From contig NZ_ML123044.1 of the NCBI RefSeq assembly GCF_003846175.1, forward strand, positions 479,810-543,809: a DNA stretch of 64,000 nt, given 5' to 3'. A model generated the notes under the pieces. That model saw only the letters and a program-made list of their open reading frames with translations, was not told the origin of the DNA and searched no databases. The DNA is from Streptomyces sp. ADI95-17. GTDB lineage: Bacteria > Actinomycetota > Actinomycetes > Streptomycetales > Streptomycetaceae. Positions 20,705-29,850 of the stretch are shown here, piece by piece. Position 1 is the first letter of the stretch, and every line of letters starts with the position of its first letter. Both the position numbers and the translations under genes were made by a program.

Positions 20705-21775
20705 CTAGACCAGGCCCAGCTTCTCGGCGGCGGTGGCCGCGTCGACCGGGACCGTGACCGGCTGCGGTGCGCCCGCGACGGCCCAGTCGGGGTCCTTGAG
20801 GCCGTTGCCGGTGACCGTGCAGACGATCTTCTGGCCGGGGTCGACCTTGCCCTCCTCGGCGGCCTTCAGCAGGCCGGCGACGGAGGCGGCCGAGGCGGGC
20901 TCGACGAAGACGCCCTCCTGGGAGGCCAACAGCCGGTAGGCGGACAGAATCTGTCGGTCCGTCACCTCATCGATGAAACCGCCCGATTCGTCCCGGGCGT
21001 CCAGCGCGTACTGCCAGGAGGCCGGGTTGCCGATCCGGATCGCGGTGGCGACGGTCGACGGGTCCTTGACGATCTCGCCGCGGACGATGGGCGCGGATCC
21101 GGAGGCCTGGAAGCCCCACATGCGCGGGGTGTGCGTGGACATGCTGTCGCCCGCGTACTCCTTGTACCCCTTCCAGTACGCGGTGATGTTGCCCGCGTTG
21201 CCGACCGGGAGGACATGGATGTCCGGGGCGTCGCCGAGCGCGTCGACGATCTCGAACGCGGCGGTCTTCTGGCCCTCGATGCGGACCGGGTTGACCGAAT
21301 TGACCAGCGCCACCGGGTAGTTGTCCGAGAGCGAGCGGGCCAGCGTCAGACAGTCGTCGAAGTTGCCGTCGACCTGGAGGATCTTGGCGCCGTGCACCAG
21401 CGCCTGGCCCATCTTGCCGAGCGCGATCTTGCCCTGCGGCACGAGGACGGCGCAGACCATGCCGGCCCGCACCGCGTACGCGGCCGCGGAGGCGGAGGTG
21501 TTGCCGGTGGAGGCGCAGATGACGGCCTTCGCGCCCTCCTCCTTGGCCCGGGTGATGGCCATCGTCATGCCGCGGTCCTTGAAGGACCCGGTGGGGTTGG
21601 CGCCCTCGACCTTGAGGTGCACCTCGCAGCCCGTGCGCTCGGAGAGGACCTGAGCGGGGACGAGCGGCGTACCGCCCTCACGGAGCGTGACGACCGGCGT
21701 CGTGCTCGTGACCGGAAGGCGGTCCCGGTACTCCTCGATGATGCCGCGCCACTGGTGGGTGCCCTTGCTGGTCAT
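20705..21775 (-). CDS. thrC: Threonine synthase
   Basis: 356 residues, a fold-type II PLP enzyme. The PLP lysine lies in [11 protein letters not shown], the phosphate-binding loop is [14 protein letters not shown], and [15 protein letters not shown] is the family substrate loop. It converts O-phosphohomoserine to threonine. It begins 6 nt after the hom stop, so the two are co-transcribed. Confidence 0.98.
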   Translation of the reverse strand: MTSKGTHQWRGIIEEYRDRLPVTSTTPVVTLREGGTPLVPAQVLSERTGCEVHLKVEGANPTGSFKDRGMTMAITRAKEEGAKAVICASTGNTSASAAAYAVRAGMVCAVLVPQGKIALGKMGQALVHGAKILQVDGNFDDCLTLARSLSDNYPVALVNSVNPVRIEGQKTAAFEIVDALGDAPDIHVLPVGNAGNITAYWKGYKEYAGDSMSTHTPRMWGFQASGSAPIVRGEIVKDPSTVATAIRIGNPASWQYALDARDESGGFIDEVTDRQILSAYRLLASQEGVFVEPASAASVAGLLKAAEEGKVDPGQKIVCTVTGNGLKDPDWAVAGAPQPVTVPVDAATAAEKLGLV

Positions 21776-21781
21776 GGGTCC

Positions 21782-23074
21782 TTACTCCCCTTCAACACGC
21801 ATGATGCTGGCGACACCGCGCACGGTGTCGAGCTTGCGCAGCGCCTCGACGGTCGCCGAGAGGGCGGCGTCGGACGCGCGGTGGGTGACGACGACGAGCG
21901 ATGCCTCGCCGTCCTTGCCCTGCTGGCGGACGGTATCGATCGATACGCCCTTCTCGGCGAAGACCGTCGCGACCTGGGCGAGCACGCCAGGCTTGTCGGC
22001 CACGTCGAGACTGATGTGGTACCGCGTGACCACGTCGCCCATGGGGCTGACCGGCAGACGCGTGTACGCGGACTCACCGGGGCCGGTGGCCTCGTTGAGC
22101 TTGTTGCGGCAGACCGCGACCAGGTCGCCGAGGACCGCGGAGGCGGTCGGCGAGCCACCGGCGCCGGGGCCGTAGAACATGAGCTGCCCGGCCGCCTCGG
22201 CCTCGACGAACACCGCGTTGTACGCCTCGCGGACGGAGGCCAGCGGGTGGCTCAGCGGGATCATCGCGGGGTGGACCCGGGCGGTGACCGACTGCCCGTC
22301 GGCGGCGCGCTCGCAGATGGCGAGGAGCTTGACGGTGCAGCCCATGCGGCGGGCGGACGCGATGTCGGCGGCGGTGACCTCGGTGATGCCCTCGCGGTGC
22401 ACATCGCCGATCCTCACCCGGGTGTGGAAGGCGATCCCGGCCAGGATGGCGGCCTTGGCGGCGGCGTCGAAGCCCTCCACGTCGGCGGTCGGGTCGGCCT
22501 CGGCGTATCCGAGGGCGGTGGCCTCGTCGAGCGCCTCGGAGTACCCGGCGCCGCTGGTGTCCATCTTGTCGAGGATGAAGTTGGTGGTGCCGTTCACGAT
22601 GCCGAGGACCCGGTTGACCTTGTCACCGGCGAGGGATTCGCGCAGCGGCCGTACGAGCGGGATGGCACCGGCCACGGCGGCCTCGTAGTAGAGGTCCCGG
22701 CCGTGCTGCTCGGCGGCGGCGTGCAGTGCGGCGCCGTCCTCGGCCAGCAGCGCCTTGTTCGCGGAGACGACGCTCGCGCCGTGCTCGAAGGCGGTGGTGA
22801 TGAGCGTGCGGGCGGGCTCGATGCCCCCGATGACCTCGATGACGACGTCGATGTCGCCCCGTTTGACCAGGGCCGTCGCATCGGTGGTGATCAGTGCGGG
22901 GTCGATGCCCTCGCGCACCTTGGAGGGCCGGCGCACGGCGACACCGGCGAGCTCCACCGGCGCGCCGATGCGCGCGGCGAGGTCGTCGGCGTGCGTCGTC
23001 ATGATGCGCGCCACCTCTGAGCCGACCACTCCACAGCCCAGCAGCGCCACCTTCAGCGGACGCATACGCATCAT
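21782..23074 (-). CDS. hom: Homoserine dehydrogenase
   Basis: 430 residues. NAD(P)-binding GCGVVGSEVARIM at the N-terminus, catalytic domain with GIVNGTTNFIL and EGFDAAAKAAILA, and a C-terminal ACT domain (ISLDVADKPGVLAQVATVF) that usually mediates threonine feedback inhibition. It reduces aspartate semialdehyde to homoserine. GAGG fits either of two adjacent ATGs (23074 and 23071). Confidence 0.98.
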   Translation of the reverse strand: MMRMRPLKVALLGCGVVGSEVARIMTTHADDLAARIGAPVELAGVAVRRPSKVREGIDPALITTDATALVKRGDIDVVIEVIGGIEPARTLITTAFEHGASVVSANKALLAEDGAALHAAAEQHGRDLYYEAAVAGAIPLVRPLRESLAGDKVNRVLGIVNGTTNFILDKMDTSGAGYSEALDEATALGYAEADPTADVEGFDAAAKAAILAGIAFHTRVRIGDVHREGITEVTAADIASARRMGCTVKLLAICERAADGQSVTARVHPAMIPLSHPLASVREAYNAVFVEAEAAGQLMFYGPGAGGSPTASAVLGDLVAVCRNKLNEATGPGESAYTRLPVSPMGDVVTRYHISLDVADKPGVLAQVATVFAEKGVSIDTVRQQGKDGEASLVVVTHRASDAALSATVEALRKLDTVRGVASIMRVEGE

Positions 23075-23169
23075 CCGACCTCGTTTCCTTTACATCTGAT
23101 GTGTGGACCAGTCTCACTCACCGGACGGGGGATTCTGCCACTCGTCCGGATCCTGAGATATGTATTTCA

Positions 23170-24561
23170 TCAGCCGACATCGAGACGCAGGAGATCTTCC
23201 TCCGTCTCGCGCCTGACGATGACACGCGCCCGACCGTCGCGCACGGCGACGACCGGCGGACGCAGGGCGTGGTTGTAGTTGCTCGCCATGGAACGGCAGT
23301 ACGCGCCGGTGGCGGGCACGGCGATCAGGTCGCCGGGGGCGAGGTCGGACGGCAGGAACGCGTCCTTGACCACGATGTCGCCGCTCTCGCAGTGCTTGCC
23401 GACGACCCGGACGAGCATCGGCTCGGCGTCGGAGGTGCGCGAGACGAGCGCGACGGTGTACTCGGCGTCGTACAGCGCGGTGCGGATGTTGTCCGACATG
23501 CCGCCGTCGACGCTGACGTACGTACGCAGCCCCTCCAGGGGCTTGATGGTGCCGACCTCGTACAGCGTGAAGGCGGTCGGTCCGACGATGGCGCGCCCCG
23601 GCTCGACGGAGATCCGCGGGGTGGCGAGCCCGGCCGACTCGCACTCGCGGGTCACGATGTCGCCGAGCGCCTTGGCGATCTCGTGCGGCTCGCGCGGGTC
23701 GTCCTCGGAGGTGTACGCGATGCCGAGCCCGCCACCGAGGTCGATCTCGGGCAGCTCCACCCCGTGCTCGTCGCGCACCTCGGCGAGCAGCTGGACCACG
23801 CGGCGGGCGGAGACCTCGAAGCCGGCCATGTCGAAGATCTGCGAGCCGATGTGCGAGTGGATGCCGATGAGCTCCAGGCCGTCGAGGGTGAGCGCCCGGC
23901 GCACCGCCTCGGCCGCCTGTCCCCCGGCCAGCGCGATCCCGAACTTCTGATCCTCGTGCGCGGTGGCGATGAACTCGTGGGTGTGCGCCTCGACGCCGAC
24001 GGTCACCCGGATCTGCACCCGCTGGCGCTTGCCGAGCCGCTGCGCGATGTGCGCGACGCGGGCGATCTCCTGGAAGGAGTCGAGCACGATCCGGCCCACG
24101 CCGGCCTCGACGGCCCGCTCGATCTCAGCGACGGTCTTGTTGTTGCCGTGGAAGGCGATGCGCTCGGCCGGCATCCCGGCGTCCAGCGCGGTGGTCAGCT
24201 CACCGCCGGAGCAGACGTCGAGGTTGAGTCCCTCCTCCTGGAGCCAGCGCACGACGGCGCGCGACAGGAAGGCCTTTCCGGCGTAGAACACGTCGGCGCC
24301 CGGCCCGAAGGCGTCGGCCCAGGCGCGGCAGCGGGCCCGGAAGTCGCTCTCGTCCAGGAAGTAGGCGGGGGTGCCGAACTCCTCGGCCAGCCGTGTCACT
24401 TCGATCCCGCCGACGGTGACCGCGCCGTCCTCGGTGCGGGTGACGGTTCGGGCCCAGACCTTCGCGTCCAGGGCGTTGAGGTCGGCGGGCGGGGCGGTGT
24501 AGTGGCCCTCCGTCATGACGTCGGCGTGACGGGGTCCGGCGGGGTGTGCGGATCGGCTCAT
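23170..24561 (-). CDS. lysA: Diaminopimelate decarboxylase
   Basis: 463 residues, alanine-racemase-fold PLP enzyme. The PLP lysine is in [14 protein letters not shown]. Also visible are [30 protein letters not shown] and the second-subunit Cys in [10 protein letters not shown]. It makes lysine from meso-DAP. It lies upstream of hom and 26 nt downstream of nrtL, grouping lysine and threonine branches of the aspartate pathway. Confidence 0.98.
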   Translation of the reverse strand: MSRSAHPAGPRHADVMTEGHYTAPPADLNALDAKVWARTVTRTEDGAVTVGGIEVTRLAEEFGTPAYFLDESDFRARCRAWADAFGPGADVFYAGKAFLSRAVVRWLQEEGLNLDVCSGGELTTALDAGMPAERIAFHGNNKTVAEIERAVEAGVGRIVLDSFQEIARVAHIAQRLGKRQRVQIRVTVGVEAHTHEFIATAHEDQKFGIALAGGQAAEAVRRALTLDGLELIGIHSHIGSQIFDMAGFEVSARRVVQLLAEVRDEHGVELPEIDLGGGLGIAYTSEDDPREPHEIAKALGDIVTRECESAGLATPRISVEPGRAIVGPTAFTLYEVGTIKPLEGLRTYVSVDGGMSDNIRTALYDAEYTVALVSRTSDAEPMLVRVVGKHCESGDIVVKDAFLPSDLAPGDLIAVPATGAYCRSMASNYNHALRPPVVAVRDGRARVIVRRETEEDLLRLDVG

Positions 24562-24587
24562 CGTGTTGCTCTGCTCTCTCGGGTCTC

Positions 24588-25586
24588 TCAGAGGACTTCG
24601 GGTGCGCTGATGCCGAGCAGGGACAGGCCGCCCGCCAGCACCGTCCCGGCGGCTTCGGCAAGAGCCAGCCGGGAACGGTGGGCGGCCGAGGGTTTCTCGT
24701 CACCGACGGGCAGCGGCGAAGCGCTGTCGTGGAAGTCGAAGAAGGCCTGCGCGAGGGCTTCCAGCTGCCGGGCGACCCGGTCGGGCTCCCGGTGCCGGGC
24801 GGCGGCGGCGAGCACCCCGGGGTGGTCGGCGAGCAGCGCACCGAGCACGGGCGCCGCCACGCTCTCCTCGTACGCCGCGCCGAACCCGAGCTGCCGGGCG
24901 TTCCGTCCCAGCGCACGGATCCGGGCGTGCGCGTACCGCACCCGGAACAGCGGATTGCTCTCCCGCTGTACGAGCAGCTCGTCGCTCCCGGTGCCCCGGG
25001 GCCGGTCGTGCGGGGCGGCCCGCAGCAGCGCCCAGCGCGCGGCGTCGTTCCCGAGCCGCTCGAAGAGATCACGGTCGGCGGCCGGCACCGGCAGCACGTG
25101 CAGCGCCTCCCCGCCCGCCGTCCGCTCCCCGACCTCGGCCCCCTGGGCCCGGAGCAGCCGCTCGACGGCCTCGGTGACGACCCGGGCGCGAAGCTCCTCG
25201 ACGGGTACGAACGAGACCGCCGCACCGGCGAGGGCGTCCCCGTGCCCGTACGCCGTGCCGTGCTCGGCGACGTCACGCACCAGGGTGTCGAGGCCGCGCG
25301 CCCCGGCCCGCAGCGTGAAGTTCAGGAATCCCGGCCCGGTGACCTCGACGTCCCTGATTCCCGGCGTCCCCAGCACTCGTTCCCGGAGGATCTCGGCCAC
25401 GTCCCTGGCCGGCAGCTCGGCGGGCCCGGCCAGCTGGAGGGCGACGGCACAGGCGTACTCCCCGCGCCCGCCGGGCCTGGTCCGCTCCACCCGCACGCGC
25501 GCGGGCACGGGGGCGCGCAGGGCGTTCTCGTCGACCGCGCGGCGCACGGCGTGCAGCACGGTCCTGGAGAGATCGGCGGGGGTCAC
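24588..25586 (-). CDS. nrtL: ArgS-related anticodon-binding protein NrtL
   Basis: 332 residues from the GTG at 25586. It resembles only parts of arginyl-tRNA synthetase: an N-terminal tRNA-binding-like region ([17 protein letters not shown]) and a C-terminal DALR anticodon-binding domain ([17 protein letters not shown]). The HIGH and KMSK catalytic core is absent. Its role is unknown. No Shine-Dalgarno is seen, but TACGCT lies 6 nt before the GTG, which fits a leaderless transcript. It precedes lysA, mirroring the argS-lysA pairing of actinobacteria. Confidence 0.85.
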   Translation of the reverse strand: MTPADLSRTVLHAVRRAVDENALRAPVPARVRVERTRPGGRGEYACAVALQLAGPAELPARDVAEILRERVLGTPGIRDVEVTGPGFLNFTLRAGARGLDTLVRDVAEHGTAYGHGDALAGAAVSFVPVEELRARVVTEAVERLLRAQGAEVGERTAGGEALHVLPVPAADRDLFERLGNDAARWALLRAAPHDRPRGTGSDELLVQRESNPLFRVRYAHARIRALGRNARQLGFGAAYEESVAAPVLGALLADHPGVLAAAARHREPDRVARQLEALAQAFFDFHDSASPLPVGDEKPSAAHRSRLALAEAAGTVLAGGLSLLGISAPEVL

Positions 25587-25641
25587 AGGACAAGCGTATG
25601 GGAGGAAGGGGGGCACCCCGCGACCCCGTTTCGCCATGCGG

Positions 25642-26076
25642 TCACCCCGCGGCGCGCTCCGCGGTCCCGGCGCTCCGCCTGCCGTCGAGCGACGGCCGGT
25701 CCTTCCGCCCCATCAACTCCCGCACCAGCCGCACCAGCTCGGTCGGCTCGAAGGGCTTCGCGAGAAACGCGTCGACCCCCGCGGCGACCCCGCTGTCCAC
25801 CTCGTACGGTGTGCAGGCGCTGATGATCGCCACGGGCAGATGTCTGGTCCGGGGATCGGAGCGCAGTCTGGTGGCGGTCTGCAGACCGTCCAGCCTGGGC
25901 ATGACGACATCGAGCGTGATCACATCGGGGCGGACCCGATGCACCAGATCAAGACACTCGACACCATCGGCCGCGGTCACGACCTCGAAGCCCTCAAGCT
26001 CAAGGTTGACCCTGATCAACTGCCGGATGACCTTGTTGTCGTCGACAACAAGCACGCGGCCACACGCCCCTGACAC
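25642..26076 (-). CDS. Single-domain response regulator (receiver protein)
   Basis: 144 residues from the GTG at 26076 (SGACGRVLVVDDNKVIRQLI). CheY-like fold with the acidic pair DD, phospho-acceptor Asp in VITLDVVMP, Thr/Ser in AIISACTPYEV and Lys in LAKPFEP. There is no DNA-binding or other output domain, only a short basic tail. No kinase is adjacent. TACTCT lies 6 nt upstream of the start, suggesting a leaderless mRNA. It is first in the minus-strand block that leads to nrtL and lysA. Confidence 0.9.
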   Translation of the reverse strand: MSGACGRVLVVDDNKVIRQLIRVNLELEGFEVVTAADGVECLDLVHRVRPDVITLDVVMPRLDGLQTATRLRSDPRTRHLPVAIISACTPYEVDSGVAAGVDAFLAKPFEPTELVRLVRELMGRKDRPSLDGRRSAGTAERAAG

Positions 26077-26234
26077 CCTTCGAGAGTAGGGCTGACTCCG
26101 TGGCTGCGTCCGGGTTTTACCCACTTCCGCCCCCGGACGGGTGGCGCGAGGTATGGCCGGATGCATCCGGAGCACACCGCATGCCCCCTCCGTCCGGCCC
26201 CCCGCCGCCGCGTCGGCGAGCCGGGAAATACCTG

Positions 26235-26265
26235 TTCACGGACACCCCGCGGAAGCTGGTAGTGT
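26235..26265 (+). promoter_or_regulatory. Candidate promoter of tRNA-Arg
   Basis: TTCACG (26235-26240) and TAGTGT (26260-26265) separated by 19 nt, about 30 nt before the tRNA. The -10 is a good match to the HrdB consensus; the spacing is slightly long. Confidence 0.4.
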
Positions 26266-26295
26266 TTCACCCGTCGCCGAGCAACACAGCGATAC

Positions 26296-26367
26296 GCCCT
26301 CGTAGCTCAGGGGATAGAGCATCGGCCTCCGGAGCCGTGTGCGCAGGTTCGAATCCTGCCGAGGGCA
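26296..26367 (+). tRNA. tRNA-Arg (anticodon CCG)
   Basis: A full cloverleaf can be drawn: acceptor GCCCTCG/CGAGGGC with discriminator A, D-arm GCTC...GAGC, anticodon loop CTCCGGA (anticodon CCG, reading CGG), T-arm GCAGG-TTCGAAT-CCTGC. CCA is not encoded. It marks the border between the core block on its left and the accessory region on its right. Confidence 0.97.
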
Positions 26368-26383
26368 CTTCGGAAGAAGTGCC

Positions 26384-26430
26384 AAAAAAGACCTTCTGGC
26401 CAGCGGAAACGCTGAGCGGGGGGTCTTTTT
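26384..26430 (+). terminator. Terminator after tRNA-Arg
   Basis: AAAAAGACC pairs with GGTCTTTTT, with an inner CAGCGG/CGCTG helix. The T-run makes it a good intrinsic terminator for the tRNA transcript. A small GGCACTT/AAGTGCC hairpin overlaps the tRNA end just before it. Confidence 0.8.
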
Positions 26431-26683
26431 CATGTCTCGCGGAGCCGGGGCGCTCCGTCGAGGAAGCCGCCGGTGAGCTGTGCGAACCGCTCACGCACGG
26501 GAGACGGGGGGCGTGGGAGCACCGTGGCCGCGAACACGTTCCGGCTCGGTTCACGCCAGCCCGGTCCTTGGGCGGCGGCGGTCAGTTCCCCGCTCCGGGT
26601 GCGGACTTCGCGCGGCAGACAGTAGCTGTCGGCCAGTGTCTCCGGCCCGCCTCAACACCACGGGCATCGCCCAGGGATTCGCC

Positions 26684-26821
26684 ATGGCGGGCAGAAGTTC
26701 CTTCGAGCACTACGATCTGGGCGCATCCGCCCCGAACCGCGATCCTCTGCCGCAGCCGGACGAGTCCGGGCGTGAGGGCGACCGCACGGATCCGAGCCGC
26801 GAGCAGCAAGAAGGGCGATAG
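26684..26821 (+). CDS. Possible small hydrophilic protein (45 aa)
   Basis: ATG-started frame with AGGGA 7 nt upstream, coding MAGRSSFEHYDLGASAPNRD and ending in an acidic/basic tail (REGDRTDPSREQQEGR). It stops 10 nt before the next gene, so the two could form an operon. No homology is recognised; its reality is uncertain. Confidence 0.3.
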   Translation: MAGRSSFEHYDLGASAPNRDPLPQPDESGREGDRTDPSREQQEGR

Positions 26822-26831
26822 AGGTTCACCG

Positions 26832-27461
26832 ATGGAAAGCTCCAGCAAGACCACTGTCGGCGGGCAGCCCGTGCGCCGCCGCCGTGTGCCGGCCGCGGTC
26901 GTCGTCGTTCTGGTGCTCCTCGCCTGCGTCGACACCACGATCGGTGTGGTCTCCTGCGTCGCCGACGACGTGTCGTCGGACCTGTCGGACCAGGAGATGG
27001 CCTGCTGCTGGGAGGACGGAGCCACGCCTGCCTGGATGAGCGGCCAGATGGGCATCCGCATTCCGGAGGCGGCATCGGACCGTCGCGCGGGTCACAAAGG
27101 CGGGCAGCGCTACGACACCGGCCTGCTGTCCTTCGTCCTGCCCGCCGACGAAGCGGAGACGTACACCGGCCGGCTCATCCGGAACGGCACCAAGATGATC
27201 GGGAACTTCCATCCCGAGAAGAAGGACTACCGGCCTGCGGCCGCCTTCGGTCACCTCGGCCTGCCCGAGCCTGAGACGCTCGTCGAAGGGCTGCGGAAGA
27301 TCAGCCTGTGTCCCGATGAACTCACGACCCCGGAAGGCAAGTATCTCCAGCGCTGCGTCGACCTCTTCACCCACGGGTTCGAGCCCGGCACCACGCGGAT
27401 CTACGTCCGGTCGACCATCGAACCGTCCATGACACCCCCTCCCGCGAGCAAGGCTCCATAG
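26832..27461 (+). CDS. Hypothetical protein with N-terminal membrane anchor
   Basis: 209 residues from the ATG at 26832, with GAGG 7 nt upstream. A basic N-terminus (RRRRV) precedes one hydrophobic helix (about 18-38). The outside part has paired cysteines (CC at about 57, and a CPDE...CVD pair later) and a Pro/Ser-rich end. I recognise no domain. It is the first protein gene after the tRNA and its terminator. Confidence 0.65.
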   Translation: MESSSKTTVGGQPVRRRRVPAAVVVVLVLLACVDTTIGVVSCVADDVSSDLSDQEMACCWEDGATPAWMSGQMGIRIPEAASDRRAGHKGGQRYDTGLLSFVLPADEAETYTGRLIRNGTKMIGNFHPEKKDYRPAAAFGHLGLPEPETLVEGLRKISLCPDELTTPEGKYLQRCVDLFTHGFEPGTTRIYVRSTIEPSMTPPPASKAP

Positions 27462-27749
27462 TCTGCGGGGGCAGGTGGAACGCGACTCCGGGCCCCGTGG
27501 GCTGCGGTCCGCAGGTCACGCCGGCGGCCCGGATGGCGGATCCGGAAAGAGCCGTCGCATCGCTGGGTGAGCATGTGCCAAGGCGTCCGCGAGATCCGGT
27601 ACTCGGAAGGCAGGTCGATCCGGCCGCCATCGACGCAGTCGATGACGTACCCACTTGCCGGAAACCGGAGCGCGAGCATCGCCCCCCTCCGTCGCGGGCG
27701 GCTTCGTCCGGCTCGCTCCGGACCTCAGCCCCAGCCCCGACAAGAGAAC
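27462..27749. other. Intergenic region before the iron box
   Basis: About 290 nt without a convincing gene. A minus-strand frame (27401-27679) has fair codon bias but overlaps the end of the preceding gene and has no recognised product. The region runs into the iron box and the AraC-type gene. Confidence 0.4.
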
Positions 27750-27764
27750 TTAGGTTAGCCTTAG
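27750..27764 (+). promoter_or_regulatory. Iron box (DmdR/IdeR-type) upstream of AraC regulator
   Basis: TTAGGTTAGCCTTAG matches the left half and centre of the actinobacterial iron-repressor operator (TTAGGTTAGGCTMACCTAA); the right half is weak. It lies 41 nt before the AraC-family gene and implies iron-dependent repression. Confidence 0.65.
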
Positions 27765-27804
27765 TGGGGCTGAGGGTGTCGATGCCCACTTCTCTGGAGG
27801 CGGT

Positions 27805-28845
27805 GTGACCAGGCGCTTCTCTCTCACGTCCGCGCGTGGGTACGCGGATCTCGGGCGGCAGTACCGGGACTTCTACGCGGCGATCGGGACCTGCCGCGGC
27901 GGTGGTGTGGAGGGGGTCCGGGTGTACGACCTGCGGCCGGGGACCGGGGTCGGGAGTGTCACCGTCCATGAGCTGCTTCACGGGGTCACGCTCACCTTGT
28001 ACGACCTGACGTTCCACGACGAGTTGATCCTCGACTTCGATCTCGCGGGCGACTACTTCGAGCTGGAGTACTGCGTCGACGGGCTGATGCACCTGGAGGA
28101 GCGGGCGACCGGGGCGACGGTCTTCGGGGCGAACGAGCTGTCGATATCGCATTCGCGGGCCTCGGCGGGGCGTCTCGTCCGTCCTGCCGGGCAGCGTTAT
28201 CGGGGTGTGTCGATCGCGGCCCGCCGGGAGGCGGTCACCGTCTTCTTCGGAAGTCTGGGAGCGGCGGCCTGGGAGGAGAGCGTCGAGGGAATGCCGGCCG
28301 AGCTGCGCGACGCGCACTATCTCGGCCGGCAGGCTCCGCCCGAACTCGCGGCCGCGTTCGCCGACTTGTTCACGTGTGCGCTGCCGGCCCGGTTCCGGGC
28401 GCTGTATCTGGAATCCAAGGTCATGGAGATCCTCGCCCGGATCGTCGCGGGCACCGAGCCTCCGCGCGGCCCGGTCCGGCCGCCCATGGCGGAGTACGAG
28501 ATCGAGCGGATCCGGCGGGTTCCGGAGCTGCTGATGGAGAACCTGCACGAGCAGCACACCGGGGAGTCGCTGGCGCGGGCCCTGGGGATGACTCCCAAGC
28601 GGCTGAACGAGGGGTTCAAGCAGCTCTACGGCGACACTGTCTTCAACCACCATCGCAACGCCTGCCTGCGCCGGGCCTCGATGCTGCTCGTGGAGACCGA
28701 TCTCAGCGTCGCCGCCGTCGCGCTCAGGTGCGGCTACTCCAGTCCCAGCAACTTCTGCCACGCGTTCAAGAAGCACTACGGGCGGACACCCCGGCAGTAC
28801 CGGGCGGGGCGGGCAGTGGCCGGTGTCCGGGAGGCCGTTTCCTGA
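27805..28845 (+). CDS. AraC-family transcriptional regulator, iron-linked
   Basis: 346 residues from the GTG at 27805, with GGAGG 4 nt upstream. The N-terminal part (about 30-220) resembles an effector-binding beta-barrel. The C-terminal two helix-turn-helix motifs (LARALGMTPKRLNEGFKQLY and VAAVALRCGYSSPSNFCHAF, ending FKKHYGRTPRQYR) are typical AraC/XylS DNA-binding signatures. The iron box upstream and the siderophore-transport remnant downstream suggest a PchR/YbtA-like activator of siderophore genes; the ligand is unknown. Confidence 0.88.
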   Translation: MTRRFSLTSARGYADLGRQYRDFYAAIGTCRGGGVEGVRVYDLRPGTGVGSVTVHELLHGVTLTLYDLTFHDELILDFDLAGDYFELEYCVDGLMHLEERATGATVFGANELSISHSRASAGRLVRPAGQRYRGVSIAARREAVTVFFGSLGAAAWEESVEGMPAELRDAHYLGRQAPPELAAAFADLFTCALPARFRALYLESKVMEILARIVAGTEPPRGPVRPPMAEYEIERIRRVPELLMENLHEQHTGESLARALGMTPKRLNEGFKQLYGDTVFNHHRNACLRRASMLLVETDLSVAAVALRCGYSSPSNFCHAFKKHYGRTPRQYRAGRAVAGVREAVS

Positions 28846-28863
28846 TCCCGCGGGGTCGCGGAG

Positions 28864-28908
28864 TGTGGAGCGGGCGTCCTTTTCGGGGGCGCCCGCTCCA
28901 CATTTTCC
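28864..28908 (+). terminator. Terminator after AraC gene
   Basis: A 13-bp stem, TGTGGAGCGGGCG (28864-28876) with CGCCCGCTCCACA (28890-28902), followed by TTTT. It lies 18 nt after the AraC stop. Confidence 0.85.
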
Positions 28909-28992
28909 GGTCCCGCTCTCCGTACATGTCCCGCCGTGTTCCTTCCGAGGATGGCCGGGTGGCCGACGCCACGCCTTCCCCGAAAGGACATC

Positions 28993-29847
28993 GTGAACGC
29001 CTCCCCGCTCCGGATCCCGATACGCGTCCGCGCGGCTCTCGCCGCCGGTTCGGCCCTCCTGCTCGCCGGCTGTGCGAACACCGCGCAACCCGTCGCCGTG
29101 CGCGGTGGCGACGAGGCGTCCGGGCGGGGCCGCTACCCGGTCACCGTGGACGTCATGGACGACGCCGGCAAGAAGCTGAGGCAGACCGTCGGGGCAGAGC
29201 CGAAGCGCGTCGTCGTGATCGGGCAGGCCCTGGCCGAGCTGATGGTCGAGTTCGGGCTCGACGACCGGATCGTGGGGGTCGCCCAGTTCAACGACCTGAG
29301 CTTCGACTTCACGGTGGCGGAGATGGTCGCGATGGGGCGCACCCCGCACAAGCGGCTGCTGGAGACGACCGGCGAACGGGACCGGGAGATCGCCCGGCGG
29401 GCGCTGCGCCGGGTGCACATGGACGAGTACGCGCAACGGAGCTTCCGGACCCTGTCCGGCGGCGAGCGCCAGCGCGTGGTGCTCGCGCGTGCGCTCGCCC
29501 AGGAGCCGGCCTTCCTCATCCTCGACGAACCCACCAACCACCTGGACATCAAGCACCAGTTGGAGATCTTCTCGATCGTCAGGGAGCTCGGCATCGGAGT
29601 GCTCGCCGCGCTGCACGATCTGCCGATGGCGGCGAGCCACTGCGACGAGTTGTACGTCCTCAAGGAAGGTGCCGTGGTGACCCACGGGCCGCCGGACGAG
29701 GTGCTCACGCGAGAGCTCATCCACGAGGTGTACGAGGTCGAGTGCGAGACCTACCGGAACCCGGTGACGGGCCGCCTCGCCATCGCCTACCTCGATGAAC
29801 ACAACCGCTGCCTGGACACGTACGACCGACCGGCCCGGAGGAACTGA
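28993..29847 (+). pseudogene. In-frame fusion of siderophore-binding lipoprotein N-terminus and ABC ATPase C-terminus
   Basis: 284 residues from the GTG at 28993, with AAGGA 5 nt upstream. Residues 1 to about 100 are the start of a FecB/FepB-type binding lipoprotein: lipobox LLLAGC, then [33 protein letters not shown] and DRIVGVAQF. From about [20 protein letters not shown] onward it is the second part of a FecE/FepC-type ATPase, with [27 protein letters not shown] and the H-loop LHD. Walker A, the rest of the binding protein and any permease are missing. The simplest explanation is an internal deletion in a binding-protein/permease/ATPase operon that kept the frame. The product cannot work as a transporter; it is 3 nt before the MFS gene. 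Confidence 0.8.
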
Positions 29848-29850
29848 ACC

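Noticed and set aside
26296..26367. tRNA-Arg as a proven attachment site
   Set aside because: No repeat of the tRNA 3' end and no integrase were found in the window.
27401..27679. Minus-strand frame (92 codons) near the iron box
   Set aside because: Codon bias is fair over the first half only, it overlaps the end of the preceding gene, and no homology or ribosome site is evident.
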